NCBI RefSeq assembly: GCF_018278905.1
Contig: NZ_CP046600.1
Coordinates: forward strand, 5,394,001-5,458,000
DNA: 64,000 nucleotides
DNA from: Mycobacterium spongiae
Lineage (GTDB): Bacteria; Actinomycetota; Actinomycetes; Mycobacteriales; Mycobacteriaceae
Direction: 5' to 3'
Shown: positions 1-8,754 of the stretch, one piece after another
How the letters are laid out: each line of letters begins with the position of its first letter
Numbering within the stretch: the first letter of the stretch is position 1
Made by a program: the position numbers and the translations under genes
Notes under the pieces: generated by a model
Told to the model about the DNA's origin: nothing
Databases searched by the model: none
What the model saw: the letters and a program-made list of their open reading frames with translations, nothing else

Positions 1-72
1 CAGGAAGCGGCCGACGCGCATCGGCTGATGCTGTCGGGCCAGCTGGCGGGCAAGATCGTTCTGACTGTGTAG
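1..72 (+). CDS. C-terminus of a quinone oxidoreductase (Rv3777-like), partial
   Basis: Only the last 23 codons are present, and the frame is open to the window edge. The residues end in GKIVLTV, the usual tail of medium-chain NADPH:quinone reductases of the zinc-independent MDR family, preceded by an AHRLM segment typical of their last helix. In M. tuberculosis Rv3777, annotated as an oxidoreductase, sits at this place beside Rv3778c, which supports the call. The catalytic and NADP-binding parts lie outside the window. Confidence 0.7.
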   Translation, partial: QEAADAHRLMLSGQLAGKIVLTV

Positions 73-89
73 GACCCGCGAGGCTGACC

Positions 90-1352
90 TCAGCCCAGTG
101 ATGCCAGCGCCCGCACCAGCTGGTCGACTTCCGACATGGTCGAGTAGTGTGCCAGGCCGACGGTGACCGCGCCGCCCACGTCGTTGACACCCAGCACGTC
201 GAGCGCGCGGGAACTCGGGTTGGCGATCGCCAGAATTCCGTTGTCCGCCAACCGCTGCACGACCCGATCGGCTGGCACTTCCTGGACAGCGAAGCTGACA
301 ACCGGCACCCGCGCACCCTCCGGCGGTGCAGACATACCGCCAGCCGGGGCAACCCCCACCCGCTCGCGGTGCAGCATCGCTTGAGAGACCCCGATCAGCA
401 TCACCAGCGGCAGCGACCGCAGCGACACCATCAGATAGTCGAACAGCCGACTGAGATAGGCACTCGCGGATTGCATCGATACCGACAATCGCTCGCGCCT
501 ACTTCCGTGAGCCGACTCGTCTAGCGACGCGAGGTACTCGATGCTGGCCACCACGCCCGCCAGCAGGCCGAACTGGTGTACGCCGACCTCCAGGCGCGCT
601 GGCCCGGTGGCATACGGGTCGGTCGACACCGAACCGAAGGAGTTCATCAGCGAAGGGTCGCGAAAAACCATCGCTCCGATTGGCGGACCACCCCAGCAGA
701 CCGCGTTGACGACCACGACGTCGGCATCGGTTTCCTGAAGGTCGATCAACCGGTACGGGGCGGCGGCCGAATGGTCGACCACCACGAGGCCGCCGACGTC
801 ATGCACCAGCTTGGTCATCGCTGACAGATCGGTCACCGCCCCCAGCGTTCCGGATGCGGAGGTGACAGCGACCAGCCGAGTCGACTTGCCGATCAGACCC
901 TCCCACTGCCACGAGGGCAGCTCACCGGTTTCGATGTCGACCTCGGCCCACTTGACTTTGGCGCCATAGCGGTGCGCCGCGCGCAACCACGGGGCGATGT
1001 TGGCTTCGTCGTCAAGGCGGCTGACCACCAGCTCGTATCCCAAGCCCGCACGCGAGGACGACGCCTCAGCCAGCGACGACAAGAGCGCAGCGCGATCGGC
1101 CCCCAGCACGACACCACCGGGGTCCCCATTGACGAGATCGGCCACCGCTTCCCGCGCCGCATCCAGCACCGCAGCGCTACGGCGGGCCGACGGGTGAACC
1201 CCGGCCGTGCTGGGGCCGGATCTGCGGAACGCCGTCGACACGGTCGTTGCGACGGAATCGGGAATCAGCATCCCGGCGGGCGCGTCGAAATGCACCCACC
1301 CGTCACCCAGCGACGGATGCAGTCCGCGCACCCGGGCGACGTCGTATGCCAT
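90..1352 (-). CDS. Class V aminotransferase-like (cysteine desulfurase fold) protein, Rv3778c-like
   Basis: A 420-residue protein with the fold-type I PLP-enzyme plan of SufS/CsdA-like class V aminotransferases: large-domain segment VTSASGTLG (about 164-172), the cofactor-contacting Asp in [10 protein letters not shown] (D193), then the small domain ending in GLAHYST. The place where the family carries the Schiff-base lysine (HKxxGPxG) reads CWGGPPIG (219-226), without a lysine, so normal PLP catalysis is doubtful. Residues about 321-347 look like an extra Ala/Gly/Pro-rich loop compared with the shorter M. tuberculosis protein I recall (398 residues). The ATG at 1352 is chosen because similarity starts there; the frame is open further upstream. 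It is divergent from the Rv3779 homologue. Substrate unknown. Confidence 0.8.
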   Translation of the reverse strand: MAYDVARVRGLHPSLGDGWVHFDAPAGMLIPDSVATTVSTAFRRSGPSTAGVHPSARRSAAVLDAAREAVADLVNGDPGGVVLGADRAALLSSLAEASSSRAGLGYELVVSRLDDEANIAPWLRAAHRYGAKVKWAEVDIETGELPSWQWEGLIGKSTRLVAVTSASGTLGAVTDLSAMTKLVHDVGGLVVVDHSAAAPYRLIDLQETDADVVVVNAVCWGGPPIGAMVFRDPSLMNSFGSVSTDPYATGPARLEVGVHQFGLLAGVVASIEYLASLDESAHGSRRERLSVSMQSASAYLSRLFDYLMVSLRSLPLVMLIGVSQAMLHRERVGVAPAGGMSAPPEGARVPVVSFAVQEVPADRVVQRLADNGILAIANPSSRALDVLGVNDVGGAVTVGLAHYSTMSEVDQLVRALASLG

Positions 1353-1478
1353 GCCAGCCACCTTAGAGCTTTCGACAATTCCGCAAACTGGTGACGGTAG
1401 CGGCCGGCACGGATGTTTCCAGACGTGCAAGCCGCTCCGGCGGCCGAAGCCAGCCCCCCGGGCAGACATACTAGTCCA

Positions 1479-3473
1479 GTGGGCCTGTGGTTCGGAACGC
1501 TGATCGCTTTGATTTTGCTGATCACGCCCGGAGCAATCATCGCGCGGATCGCCCAATTGCGGTGGCCCATCGCCATCGCGGTCGGCCCACCGCTGACGTA
1601 TGGCGTGGTGGCCCTGGCGATCGTTCCCTACGGCGCACTCGGCATCGGATGGAATGGGTGGACGGCACTGCTCGCTCTTGCCGTCATTTGCCTGGTGGCA
1701 GTGGGTTTGCAGCTGCTGCTTGCTCGGTTCCGGGACACCGCGGCCGAGGCGAGGGCGATCGGTGGCGGGCCGGCGATAACGGTCGGTGCCGGCGTGCTGC
1801 TGGGAGTGCTGCTGATCGGCTGGGCGGCGCACCGCGGCCTGCCCGACTGGCAATCCATACCCAGTACGTGGGACGCCGTCTGGCATGCCAATACCGTGCG
1901 CTTCATCCTGGACACCGGCCAGGCGTCACCTACCCATATGGGCGAGCTCCGTAACGTCGAGACTCACGCACTCCTGTACTACCCGTCGGGGTTCCACGCC
2001 CTGGTGGCGGTGTTCTGCCAGCTGACCGGCGCGGCCCCCACCACGGGTTACACGCTGAGCTCGGTGGCCGCAGCGGTGTGGCTGTTTCCGGTCAGCGCGG
2101 CCGTTCTCACCTGGCGGATATTGCGTACCCGTGTTTGCGAATGGCGCGCCGCCGGCGCTGCGGCCACGGCCGCAGCACTCTCAGCATCGTTCACCGCGGT
2201 GCCCTACGTCGAGTTCGGCACCGCCGCGATGCCCAACCTCACCGCCTATGGGATCGCGGTGCCGACGATGGCGCTTATCTGCTCGACCTTGCGGCACCGC
2301 GACCGGATACCGCTGTCCGTGCTCGCGCTGGTGGGTGTCTTCTCGGTGCACATCACCGGCGGCATCATCGTCGTGCTGCTGGTGTCGGGCTGGTGGCTTT
2401 TTGAGACGCTGTGGCGTCCCGTGCGGAGCCGGCTTGCCGACGTATCAACGCTGGCCGGCGTGGCGGCAATCTCGGGGTTGATCCTGTTGCCGCAGTTCCT
2501 CAGCGTCACAAAACAGGAAGACATCATCGCCGGGCACACCTTCCCTACTCACTACAGCAAGAGGCACGGCCTATTCGACGCCGTTTTCCAGCACTCCCGG
2601 CATCTCAACGATTTCCCCGTCCAATACGCACTGATCGCGCTGGCCGCTGTCGGCGGGTTCATTTTGCTGTTCACGAAGATCTGGTGGCCAGTGGCGGTGT
2701 GGCTGCTGCTGATCGTGATGAATGTCGACGCCGGGACCCCCTTGGGCGGCCCCATCGGCGCTGCGGCCGGCGCCATCGGCGAGTTCTTCTACAACGATCC
2801 GCGCCGCATTGCGGCGGCCACTACCCTGCTGTTGACGCCGATGGCGGCCGTGGGGCTGGGTGCGCTGGTTGCGCTGTTGGTGGGCGGCGCGAAACGACTC
2901 ACTGACCGTTTCAGACCCTCCCCGGCAAGCGGGAGGAATCCCCTGCCGGCGCCCGTCTGGGCGTCGGCGGCCGCGGCGCTACTGATCGCAGCCAGCCTCG
3001 TCGGCGCCTGGCATTACTTTCCGCGACACCGGTTTCTGTTCGGCGACAAGTACGACTCGGTGATGATCGACCAGCGAGACCTCGACGCGATGGCCTACCT
3101 GGCGACGCTGCCCGGCGCGCGCGACACGGTGATCGGCAATGCCAATACCGACGGCACCGCGTGGATGTACGCAGTGGCCGGCCTGCACCCGCTGTGGACC
3201 CACTACGACTTCCCGGTGCAACAGGGCCCGGGCTACCAGCGGTTCATCTTCTGGGCCCACGCCCGCAACGCCGACACCGATCCACGCGTACTCGAGTCCA
3301 TCAAGGTCCTCAATATTCGCTACATCCTGACGAGCACGCCCACCGTTCGAGGGTTTGTCCTCCCCGACGGACTAGTGTCACTGGAGAAGTCGCCGTCGTG
3401 GACCAAGATTTACGACAACGGCGAGGCCCGAATCTACGAATGGCGCGGACACGCCGCCGCGACACACTCCTAG
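1479..3473 (+). CDS. Polytopic GT-C glycosyltransferase, Rv3779-like
   Basis: A 664-residue integral membrane protein with about 12-13 hydrophobic segments and a soluble C-terminal domain from about residue 515, the usual shape of polyprenyl-phosphate-sugar-dependent GT-C enzymes. It closely resembles Rv3779 of M. tuberculosis, which has been linked to adding the galactosamine substituent to arabinan from polyprenyl-phospho-GalNAc. An acidic luminal segment ([10 protein letters not shown], about 132-141) could hold the catalytic aspartate. GTG 1479 is preferred because homology begins at GLWFG; an in-frame ATG at 1413 would add 22 residues of low complexity. It is followed closely by bpa. Family is secure, substrate is by homology. 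Confidence 0.85.
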   Translation: MGLWFGTLIALILLITPGAIIARIAQLRWPIAIAVGPPLTYGVVALAIVPYGALGIGWNGWTALLALAVICLVAVGLQLLLARFRDTAAEARAIGGGPAITVGAGVLLGVLLIGWAAHRGLPDWQSIPSTWDAVWHANTVRFILDTGQASPTHMGELRNVETHALLYYPSGFHALVAVFCQLTGAAPTTGYTLSSVAAAVWLFPVSAAVLTWRILRTRVCEWRAAGAAATAAALSASFTAVPYVEFGTAAMPNLTAYGIAVPTMALICSTLRHRDRIPLSVLALVGVFSVHITGGIIVVLLVSGWWLFETLWRPVRSRLADVSTLAGVAAISGLILLPQFLSVTKQEDIIAGHTFPTHYSKRHGLFDAVFQHSRHLNDFPVQYALIALAAVGGFILLFTKIWWPVAVWLLLIVMNVDAGTPLGGPIGAAAGAIGEFFYNDPRRIAAATTLLLTPMAAVGLGALVALLVGGAKRLTDRFRPSPASGRNPLPAPVWASAAAALLIAASLVGAWHYFPRHRFLFGDKYDSVMIDQRDLDAMAYLATLPGARDTVIGNANTDGTAWMYAVAGLHPLWTHYDFPVQQGPGYQRFIFWAHARNADTDPRVLESIKVLNIRYILTSTPTVRGFVLPDGLVSLEKSPSWTKIYDNGEARIYEWRGHAAATHS

Positions 3474-3488
3474 AAGGTGCGCAAGAGG

Positions 3489-4022
3489 ATGGTGACGGGA
3501 TTGGCTACCAGCGACGATCACGAGGACGTCGAGGGCGTGGAGGTTATTGGCGGCGTCGACCCGCGGCTCATGGCGGTACACGACAACGACGCCGACGAAC
3601 AGTCCCTCACAGACCTGGTGGAACAGCCCGCCAAGGTGATGCGCATCGGCACCATGATCAAGCAACTACTCGAGGAGGTGCGCGCCGCGCCCCTCGACGA
3701 GGCCAGCCGCAACCGGCTGCGTGACATCCACGCCACCAGCATCCGTGAGCTCGAGGAGGGTCTGGCGCCGGAACTACGCGAGGAACTCGACCGACTCACC
3801 CTGCCGTTCGGCGAGGACGCCGCGCCGTCGGACGCCGAGTTGCGCATCGCCCAGGCGCAGCTGGTCGGCTGGTTGGAAGGGCTTTTCCACGGCATCCAAA
3901 CCGCACTGTTCGCCCAACAGATGGCGGCTCGCGCGCAGCTAGAGTCGATGCGCCAGGGCGCACTCCCGCCCGGCGTCTCCATGCCGGGCCACCACGGTCA
4001 CGGCACCGGACAGTACTTGTAA
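3489..4022 (+). CDS. bpa: Bacterial proteasome activator Bpa/PafE (Rv3780 homologue)
   Basis: A 177-residue acidic, mostly helical protein that ends in GQYL, the C-terminal motif by which Bpa/PafE rings dock on the 20S proteasome and open its gate without ATP. The central four-helix core (from LTDLVEQPAKVM to the QMAARAQL helix) is almost identical to the mycobacterial family. In M. tuberculosis it promotes proteasomal degradation of unfolded proteins and of the repressor HspR. ATG 3489 follows an AGAGG-like ribosome site closely; GTG 3492 is also possible. It lies 15 bases after the Rv3779-like gene and 3 bases before wzt, so it is probably cotranscribed with cell-wall genes although its role is proteolysis. 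Confidence 0.93.
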   Translation: MVTGLATSDDHEDVEGVEVIGGVDPRLMAVHDNDADEQSLTDLVEQPAKVMRIGTMIKQLLEEVRAAPLDEASRNRLRDIHATSIRELEEGLAPELREELDRLTLPFGEDAAPSDAELRIAQAQLVGWLEGLFHGIQTALFAQQMAARAQLESMRQGALPPGVSMPGHHGHGTGQYL

Positions 4023-4025
4023 GCC

Positions 4026-4868
4026 GTGCCAACTGTTCCGCACATCGAGACACGTAGCGCGTGGGTGGAGTTTCCCATCTTCGATGCGAAATCGCGTTCG
4101 CTGAAGAAGGCCGTGCTGGGCAAGGCGGGCGGGACCATCGGGCGCAACGCCTCCAACGTGGTCGTCATCGAGGCGTTGCGGGACATAACAATGCAGCTGA
4201 AGCTGGGCGACCGGGTCGGCTTGGTGGGACACAACGGGGCCGGGAAATCGACCTTGCTGCGCCTGCTTTCCGGTATCTACGAGCCCACCCGCGGGTCCGC
4301 GACGGTCACCGGCCGGGTGGCGCCGGTGTTCGATCTGGGAATCGGCATGGACCCCGAGATCTCCGGCTACGAAAACATCATCATCCGCGGCCTGTTCTTG
4401 GGCCAGACCCGCAAGCAGATGCAGGCCAAGGTGGACGAGATCGCCGAGTTCACCGAGCTGGGTGACTACCTGTCGATGCCGCTGCGCACCTACTCCACCG
4501 GGATGCGCGTCCGGCTGGCGATGGGTGTGGTCACGAGCATCGATCCCGAGATCCTGCTGCTTGACGAAGGCATCGGCGCCGTGGACGCGGAATTTCTGAA
4601 GAAGGCCCAAACGCGGCTGGAGAAGCTGGTCGACCGCTCCGGAATCCTGGTTTTCGCAAGCCATTCCAACGAGTTCCTGGCTCGGCTGTGCAACACGGCG
4701 ATGTGGATCGACCACGGTGTCATCCGACTCACGGGCGGCATCGAAGAGGTAGTGCGGGCCTACGAGGGTGAAGACGCTGCCCGCCACGTGCACGACGTCT
4801 TGGCAGAGACCCGACACCAAAAAGCGGCCAATACGCAGCTGGCACACAAAGCCACCGGGGATGAGTGA
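4026..4868 (+). CDS. wzt: Wzt, ATPase of the galactan ABC exporter (Rv3781)
   Basis: A 280-residue ABC ATPase with Walker A GHNGAGKST (68-76), a signature stretch around YSTGM, Walker B EILLLDEG and an H-loop (FASHS). It belongs to the polysaccharide/teichoic acid export group (Wzt/TagH). It lacks the extra C-terminal sugar-binding domain of some O-antigen Wzt proteins. With Wzm it is thought to flip the lipid-linked galactan precursor across the plasma membrane. Its start is a GTG three bases after bpa, and its end overlaps glfT1 by 8 bases, so translation is probably coupled. Confidence 0.93.
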   Translation: MPTVPHIETRSAWVEFPIFDAKSRSLKKAVLGKAGGTIGRNASNVVVIEALRDITMQLKLGDRVGLVGHNGAGKSTLLRLLSGIYEPTRGSATVTGRVAPVFDLGIGMDPEISGYENIIIRGLFLGQTRKQMQAKVDEIAEFTELGDYLSMPLRTYSTGMRVRLAMGVVTSIDPEILLLDEGIGAVDAEFLKKAQTRLEKLVDRSGILVFASHSNEFLARLCNTAMWIDHGVIRLTGGIEEVVRAYEGEDAARHVHDVLAETRHQKAANTQLAHKATGDE

Positions 4869-5775
4869 ATCCGTCTTCGCCGTGGTCGTGACCCATCGGC
4901 GTCCTGACGAGCTGGCCAAATCTCTTGGTGTGCTGACCACGCAAACACGGTTGCCGGATCACCTGATCGTGGTAGACAATGATCCTCCAGAGGACAGCCG
5001 GGTCCGCGATCTTGTTGCCGGACAACCGATCTCCACAACCTACCTAAAGTCGCGCCGAAACCTCGGGGGCGCAGGAGGTTTCGCGCTCGGCATGTTGCAC
5101 GCGCTGGCCCAAGGCGCCGACTGGGTGTGGCTGGCCGACGACGACGGACGCGCCCAGGACAGCCGGGTGCTCGCCACCCTGCTGGAGTGCGCCACCAAGC
5201 ACAACCTGGCTGAGGTGTCGCCGATGGTGTGCAACATCGACGATCCGGATCGGCTGGCGTTTCCGCTGCGCCGCGGCTTGGTGTGGCGCCGGCGCGCAGC
5301 GCAACTGCGTACCGAAGCAGGGCAAGACCTGCTGCGCGGGATCGCGTCGCTGTTCAATGGCGCGCTGTTCCGGGCAACGACCCTGGAGGCAGTCGGTGTC
5401 CCGGACCTGCGGCTATTCATCCGCGGCGACGAGGTGGAATTGCACCGTCGTCTGGTCCGCTCCGGCTTGCCGTTTGGAACCTGCCTGGACGCGGTCTACC
5501 TGCACCCGTGTGGGTCAGACGAGTTCCGGCCCATCCTGGGCGGCCGAATGCACACCCAATATCCCGACGATCCCGCCAAGCGCTTCTTCACCTACCGCAA
5601 CCGCGGCTACCTGCTCTCACAACCAGGTCTGCGCAAGCTCCTGCCCCAGGAATGGCTTCGGTTTGGCTGGTTCTTTCTGATCAAACGGCGCGACCCCAAG
5701 GGCCTATTGGAGTGGCGTCGGTTGCGCCGCTTGGGACGTCGTGAGCAGTTCGGCAAGCCAGGAGGATCCGCATGA
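4861..5775 (+). CDS. glfT1: Galactofuranosyltransferase GlfT1 (Rv3782)
   Basis: A 304-residue family GT2 glycosyltransferase. It starts with a GT-A fold (VFAVVVTHRR, then VVDNDPPED) and carries the metal-binding DDD at 93-95 (WLADDDG), plus the NLGGAGGF segment shared with GlfT2. GlfT1 adds the first two galactofuranose residues from UDP-Galf to decaprenyl-PP-GlcNAc-Rha at the cytoplasmic face. The ATG at 4861 is inside the end of wzt, and the stop overlaps the wzm start as ATGA. This puts initiation and export of galactan in one translationally coupled unit, as in M. tuberculosis. Confidence 0.94.
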   Translation: MSESVFAVVVTHRRPDELAKSLGVLTTQTRLPDHLIVVDNDPPEDSRVRDLVAGQPISTTYLKSRRNLGGAGGFALGMLHALAQGADWVWLADDDGRAQDSRVLATLLECATKHNLAEVSPMVCNIDDPDRLAFPLRRGLVWRRRAAQLRTEAGQDLLRGIASLFNGALFRATTLEAVGVPDLRLFIRGDEVELHRRLVRSGLPFGTCLDAVYLHPCGSDEFRPILGGRMHTQYPDDPAKRFFTYRNRGYLLSQPGLRKLLPQEWLRFGWFFLIKRRDPKGLLEWRRLRRLGRREQFGKPGGSA

Positions 5776-6602
5776 CGTTCATGGACGCCGCGGCACAGTC
5801 GCGGACGTTCGCCCGCGCCTGGGGCGATCTGGCCGACGGGTTCCGTCGCCACGAGCTGTGGCTGCATCTGGGTTGGCAGGACATCAAACAGCGGTACCGC
5901 CGCTCGGTGCTGGGACCGTTCTGGATCACCATCGCGACCGGAACCTCCGCCGTCGCGATGGGCGGCTTATATTCCAAGCTGTTTCATCTCGAGTTGTCGG
6001 AGCATCTTCCGTACGTCACGCTCGGATTGATCGTCTGGAATCTCATCAACGCCGCCATCCTGGACGGCGCCGACGTGTTCGTCTCCAACGAGGGCTTGAT
6101 CAAGCAACTGCCGGCACCGTTGAGCGTGCACGTCTATCGGCTGGTGTGGCGGCAGATGATTTTCTTTGCTCACAACATCGTGATCTATGTCGTCATCGCG
6201 ATGATTTTTCCCAAACCGTGGTCCTGGGCGGATCTGTCGGTGATTCCCGCGCTGGCGCTGATCGTCGGAAACTGCGTTTGGGTATCACTATGTTTCGGCA
6301 TCCTGGCGACCCGCTACCGCGACATCGGGCCGCTGCTGTACTCCGTTGTGCAGCTGCTGTTCTTCATGACACCGATCATCTGGAATGCCGATACGCTGAA
6401 CCGCCAGGGAGCTGGGCGCTGGGCGAGCATCGTCGAAATCAACCCGCTACTGCACTACCTCGACATCGTGCGTGCCCCGCTGCTGGGCGCCCATCAGGAG
6501 CTGCGGCACTGGGCGGTGGTGCTGGCGCTGACCGGCGTCGGCTGGATATTGGCGGCGATCGCGATGCGCCAGTACCGGGCGCGGGTGCCCTACTGGGTAT
6601 AG
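5772..6602 (+). CDS. wzm: Wzm, permease of the galactan ABC exporter (Rv3783)
   Basis: A 276-residue ABC-2 type permease with about six membrane segments and the DIKQRYRRSVLGPFW motif that precedes the first helix in polysaccharide exporters. It is the membrane partner of Wzt, encoded two genes upstream. Four bases overlap glfT1 (ATGA), and a GGAGGATCC ribosome site lies just before the ATG. It is the last gene of the bpa-wzt-glfT1-wzm group; no gene follows for 710 bases. In H37Rv the next gene is Rv3784, a sugar-nucleotide dehydratase-like protein, which is absent here. Confidence 0.93.
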   Translation: MTFMDAAAQSRTFARAWGDLADGFRRHELWLHLGWQDIKQRYRRSVLGPFWITIATGTSAVAMGGLYSKLFHLELSEHLPYVTLGLIVWNLINAAILDGADVFVSNEGLIKQLPAPLSVHVYRLVWRQMIFFAHNIVIYVVIAMIFPKPWSWADLSVIPALALIVGNCVWVSLCFGILATRYRDIGPLLYSVVQLLFFMTPIIWNADTLNRQGAGRWASIVEINPLLHYLDIVRAPLLGAHQELRHWAVVLALTGVGWILAAIAMRQYRARVPYWV

Positions 6603-7312
6603 CTACTACGCTTATGGCCGCTCGCCCGGGCCTCACAACAGGGGCCGGCGGGCTGTTCGACGGACGTGACCCCTCGGTCCGGACCAGTTCCTGTGAGGGA
6701 GCAAACCTGTTGAGCTCCAACCGTCGACGGCGAGCGGTGGCGGTACTCGTCGAGCGGTTCACGGCTTCGCTCCGGCGTTCCTGCCGGGTGGTCGGCCAAC
6801 ACCGTTCGGCGCAACAGGATGAGCCGCAACGAGCCGGTGACGACGAGCCCGGTTTCGCGCGCGACGAGGTCAGATCGCCCTCGGGCATCCGCGGTGAGGC
6901 TGGCGAAACGCACACGCCATCGCCAGGCCCGAAGGCCTGGCATCAATCTCAAACGCACCGATTGCGGAAAGACGAACGGCTGCACCGTCGGTCAAAGACC
7001 CGCAAGCGTGTGCGCCAGGGCCAGGTCACTCACTCGCGAAGCGTCGGCAACACCGCCACGTAACCGAGGACTAGCGCACCGAATACAACGCCTACCGACC
7101 CCATAGCGAAGCCACCCAACAACAACTCTTACACAACTTGGCCCGGAAGCTGGGGGCCCCTGTCAGCGCAGCTACACGGTGAACCATCGACAGAAATCGG
7201 GCTAGAAATCCGTTGCAGCCCAAGGTTTTTACGTCGTGTCCGCGGCGACCGCGCCATCGCTCCCCTAGCGATACTTACCAAAGCTAACTTCTGGATCTGA
7301 CATACTTGCGGC
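6603..7312. other. 710-base stretch without a convincing gene
   Basis: Several frames are open here on both strands, but none has a plausible start, ribosome site or recognisable protein; the translations are Arg/Ser/Pro-rich, as expected for shadow frames in GC-rich DNA. A perfect 8-bp stem with a CGAA tetraloop is present at 6922-6941 (arms GCCAGGCC and GGCCTGGC). A 24-codon hydrophobic frame lies on the minus strand at 7030-7104 and could be a gene remnant. The stretch sits where the gene order leaves the M. tuberculosis pattern, so it may be the scar of a rearrangement. Confidence 0.5.
7256..7272. promoter_or_regulatory. Inverted repeat upstream of the sulfatase gene
   Basis: Perfect 6-bp arms ATCGCT and AGCGAT separated by CCCCT, ending 40 bases before the sulfatase GTG. 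A CATACT hexamer about 8 bases before that GTG could be a -10 element of a leaderless transcript. Position and symmetry suggest an operator, but this is inference only. Confidence 0.35.
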
Positions 7313-8683
7313 GTGCCGAACAGACCGAACGTTGTGTTGATCAACATGGACAACTTGGGCTACGGGGAGCTCGGCTGCTACGGAGGCGGGGAGATCCGAG
7401 GCGCCGCAACACCACGGCTCGACGAACTGGCCGCGCAAGGATTGCGGCTCACCAACTTCAACGTCGAGGCTCAATGCACGCCGTCACGTGCCGCGCTGAT
7501 GACCGGACGGCACGCCATACGCACCGGAAACGCCACCGTTCCCATCGACAGCCCCGTCTACGGCCTGGTGCAGTGGGAGTACACCATGGCGGAGATGTTT
7601 GCCGACATCGGTTACCGCACAGCATTGTTCGGCAAATGGCATCTCGGGCACACCGAAGGTCGATTCCCCACCGACCAGGGCTTCGACGAATGGTACGGCA
7701 TCCCGAACTCCAGCGACGAGTCATTCTGGCCCGATAGCTCGGTGTTCCGAGAGGGCGTCACCCCCTTCGTCCGGCCCGAACACGTGATGGCCGGCGTCAA
7801 AGGTCAGCAGCCCGAGAACGTCAAGATCTACAACCTCGAAGCCCGCCGGATGATCGACCGGGAGATCACCGACAAGACAATCGAATTCATCGACCGCCAA
7901 GTCGCCGCTGACACCCCGTTCTTCGTCTATGTGCCGTACACGATGGTGCACGCTCCGATGCTGCTCGACCCCGAGTTTGACGGGGCAAGTGGCAACGGCC
8001 AATGGGGTGACATCCTCACGCAGGTCGACACCTACACCGGTCGAATCCTGGACAAGCTCGACGAGCTCGGCATCGCCGACGACACGATCGTCATCTTCAC
8101 CTCGGATAACGGCCCCGAGGGCAAAGCCCCCTATGAGGGGTTCGGAGGACCCTGGCGCGGACCGTATTTCACTGCGCTGGAGGGGTCGCTGCGGGTGCCG
8201 TTCATCATGCGCTGGCGAGACCGCATTCCGGCCGGACGGGTCAGCAACGAGATCGTGCATCAAGTCGATCTGATTACCACGCTGGCATCCATGCTGGGTG
8301 GCGAAATGCCGACTGACCGGGTGATCGACGGGGTGGATCACGCCGACTTCTTCGAGGGCAGAACGAGTTCCTCGGCACGCGAAGGCTTCGTGGTCTATGT
8401 CGGTGCAGAGATCTACGGGATCAAGTGGCGCAACTGGAAGGCAATGTACAAAGAGCTCGACGCCGGGCGGTCAGCAGTAAAGACGTTCGCGACTCCGGTC
8501 TTGTACAACTTGCACGAAGATCCCCGTGAGGAACGCCCGGAGCGTCATCTCGTTGAGGCCGCATGGGTCAGATTCCCGGCGTTCGAAGTCTTGAAAGAAC
8601 ACCTCGCGAGCTTCGCGCATGAGCCACCGGTTCCCAAGGGTGCCCCGGACCCGTACGTGCCCGCGAACGCCAGGCCGAAGTAG
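7313..8683 (+). CDS. Type I sulfatase (arylsulfatase family)
   Basis: A 456-residue alkaline-phosphatase-superfamily sulfatase. It has the N-terminal metal site (NMDNLGYGELG, D13/N14), the sulfatase signature CTPSRAALMTGR with Cys55 as the residue converted to formylglycine, a lysine-His pair (GKWHLGH) and the second metal site (FTSDNGPEGK). No signal peptide is seen, so it probably acts in the cytoplasm on a sulfate ester that cannot be told from sequence. M. tuberculosis has several such genes, one of them (Rv3796) close by but on the other side of embB. The start is a GTG with no clear ribosome site, in keeping with a leaderless message. It is the first gene of an accessory block. Confidence 0.88.
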   Translation: MPNRPNVVLINMDNLGYGELGCYGGGEIRGAATPRLDELAAQGLRLTNFNVEAQCTPSRAALMTGRHAIRTGNATVPIDSPVYGLVQWEYTMAEMFADIGYRTALFGKWHLGHTEGRFPTDQGFDEWYGIPNSSDESFWPDSSVFREGVTPFVRPEHVMAGVKGQQPENVKIYNLEARRMIDREITDKTIEFIDRQVAADTPFFVYVPYTMVHAPMLLDPEFDGASGNGQWGDILTQVDTYTGRILDKLDELGIADDTIVIFTSDNGPEGKAPYEGFGGPWRGPYFTALEGSLRVPFIMRWRDRIPAGRVSNEIVHQVDLITTLASMLGGEMPTDRVIDGVDHADFFEGRTSSSAREGFVVYVGAEIYGIKWRNWKAMYKELDAGRSAVKTFATPVLYNLHEDPREERPERHLVEAAWVRFPAFEVLKEHLASFAHEPPVPKGAPDPYVPANARPK

Positions 8684-8754
8684 CCTCTCGTGGCCGCAAT
8701 GCTCCTGACGCCCCATGGCGCAGCTCACCGCCACCGCCCGCTGACCTCGGTTGC

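Noticed and set aside
6922..6941. Perfect 8-bp hairpin with CGAA loop as a wzm terminator
   Set aside because: It lies 320 bases past the wzm stop and has no T-run, so linking it to wzm is not justified.
5741..7063. A 440-codon plus-strand frame across wzm and the following gap
   Set aside because: Most of it overlaps wzm in another frame. The part beyond has no start, ribosome site or family similarity.
7030..7104. A 24-codon hydrophobic frame on the minus strand (MGSVGVVFGALVLGY and on)
   Set aside because: It looks like one membrane helix but has no ribosome site and no partner. It may be a remnant, and cannot be supported as a gene.
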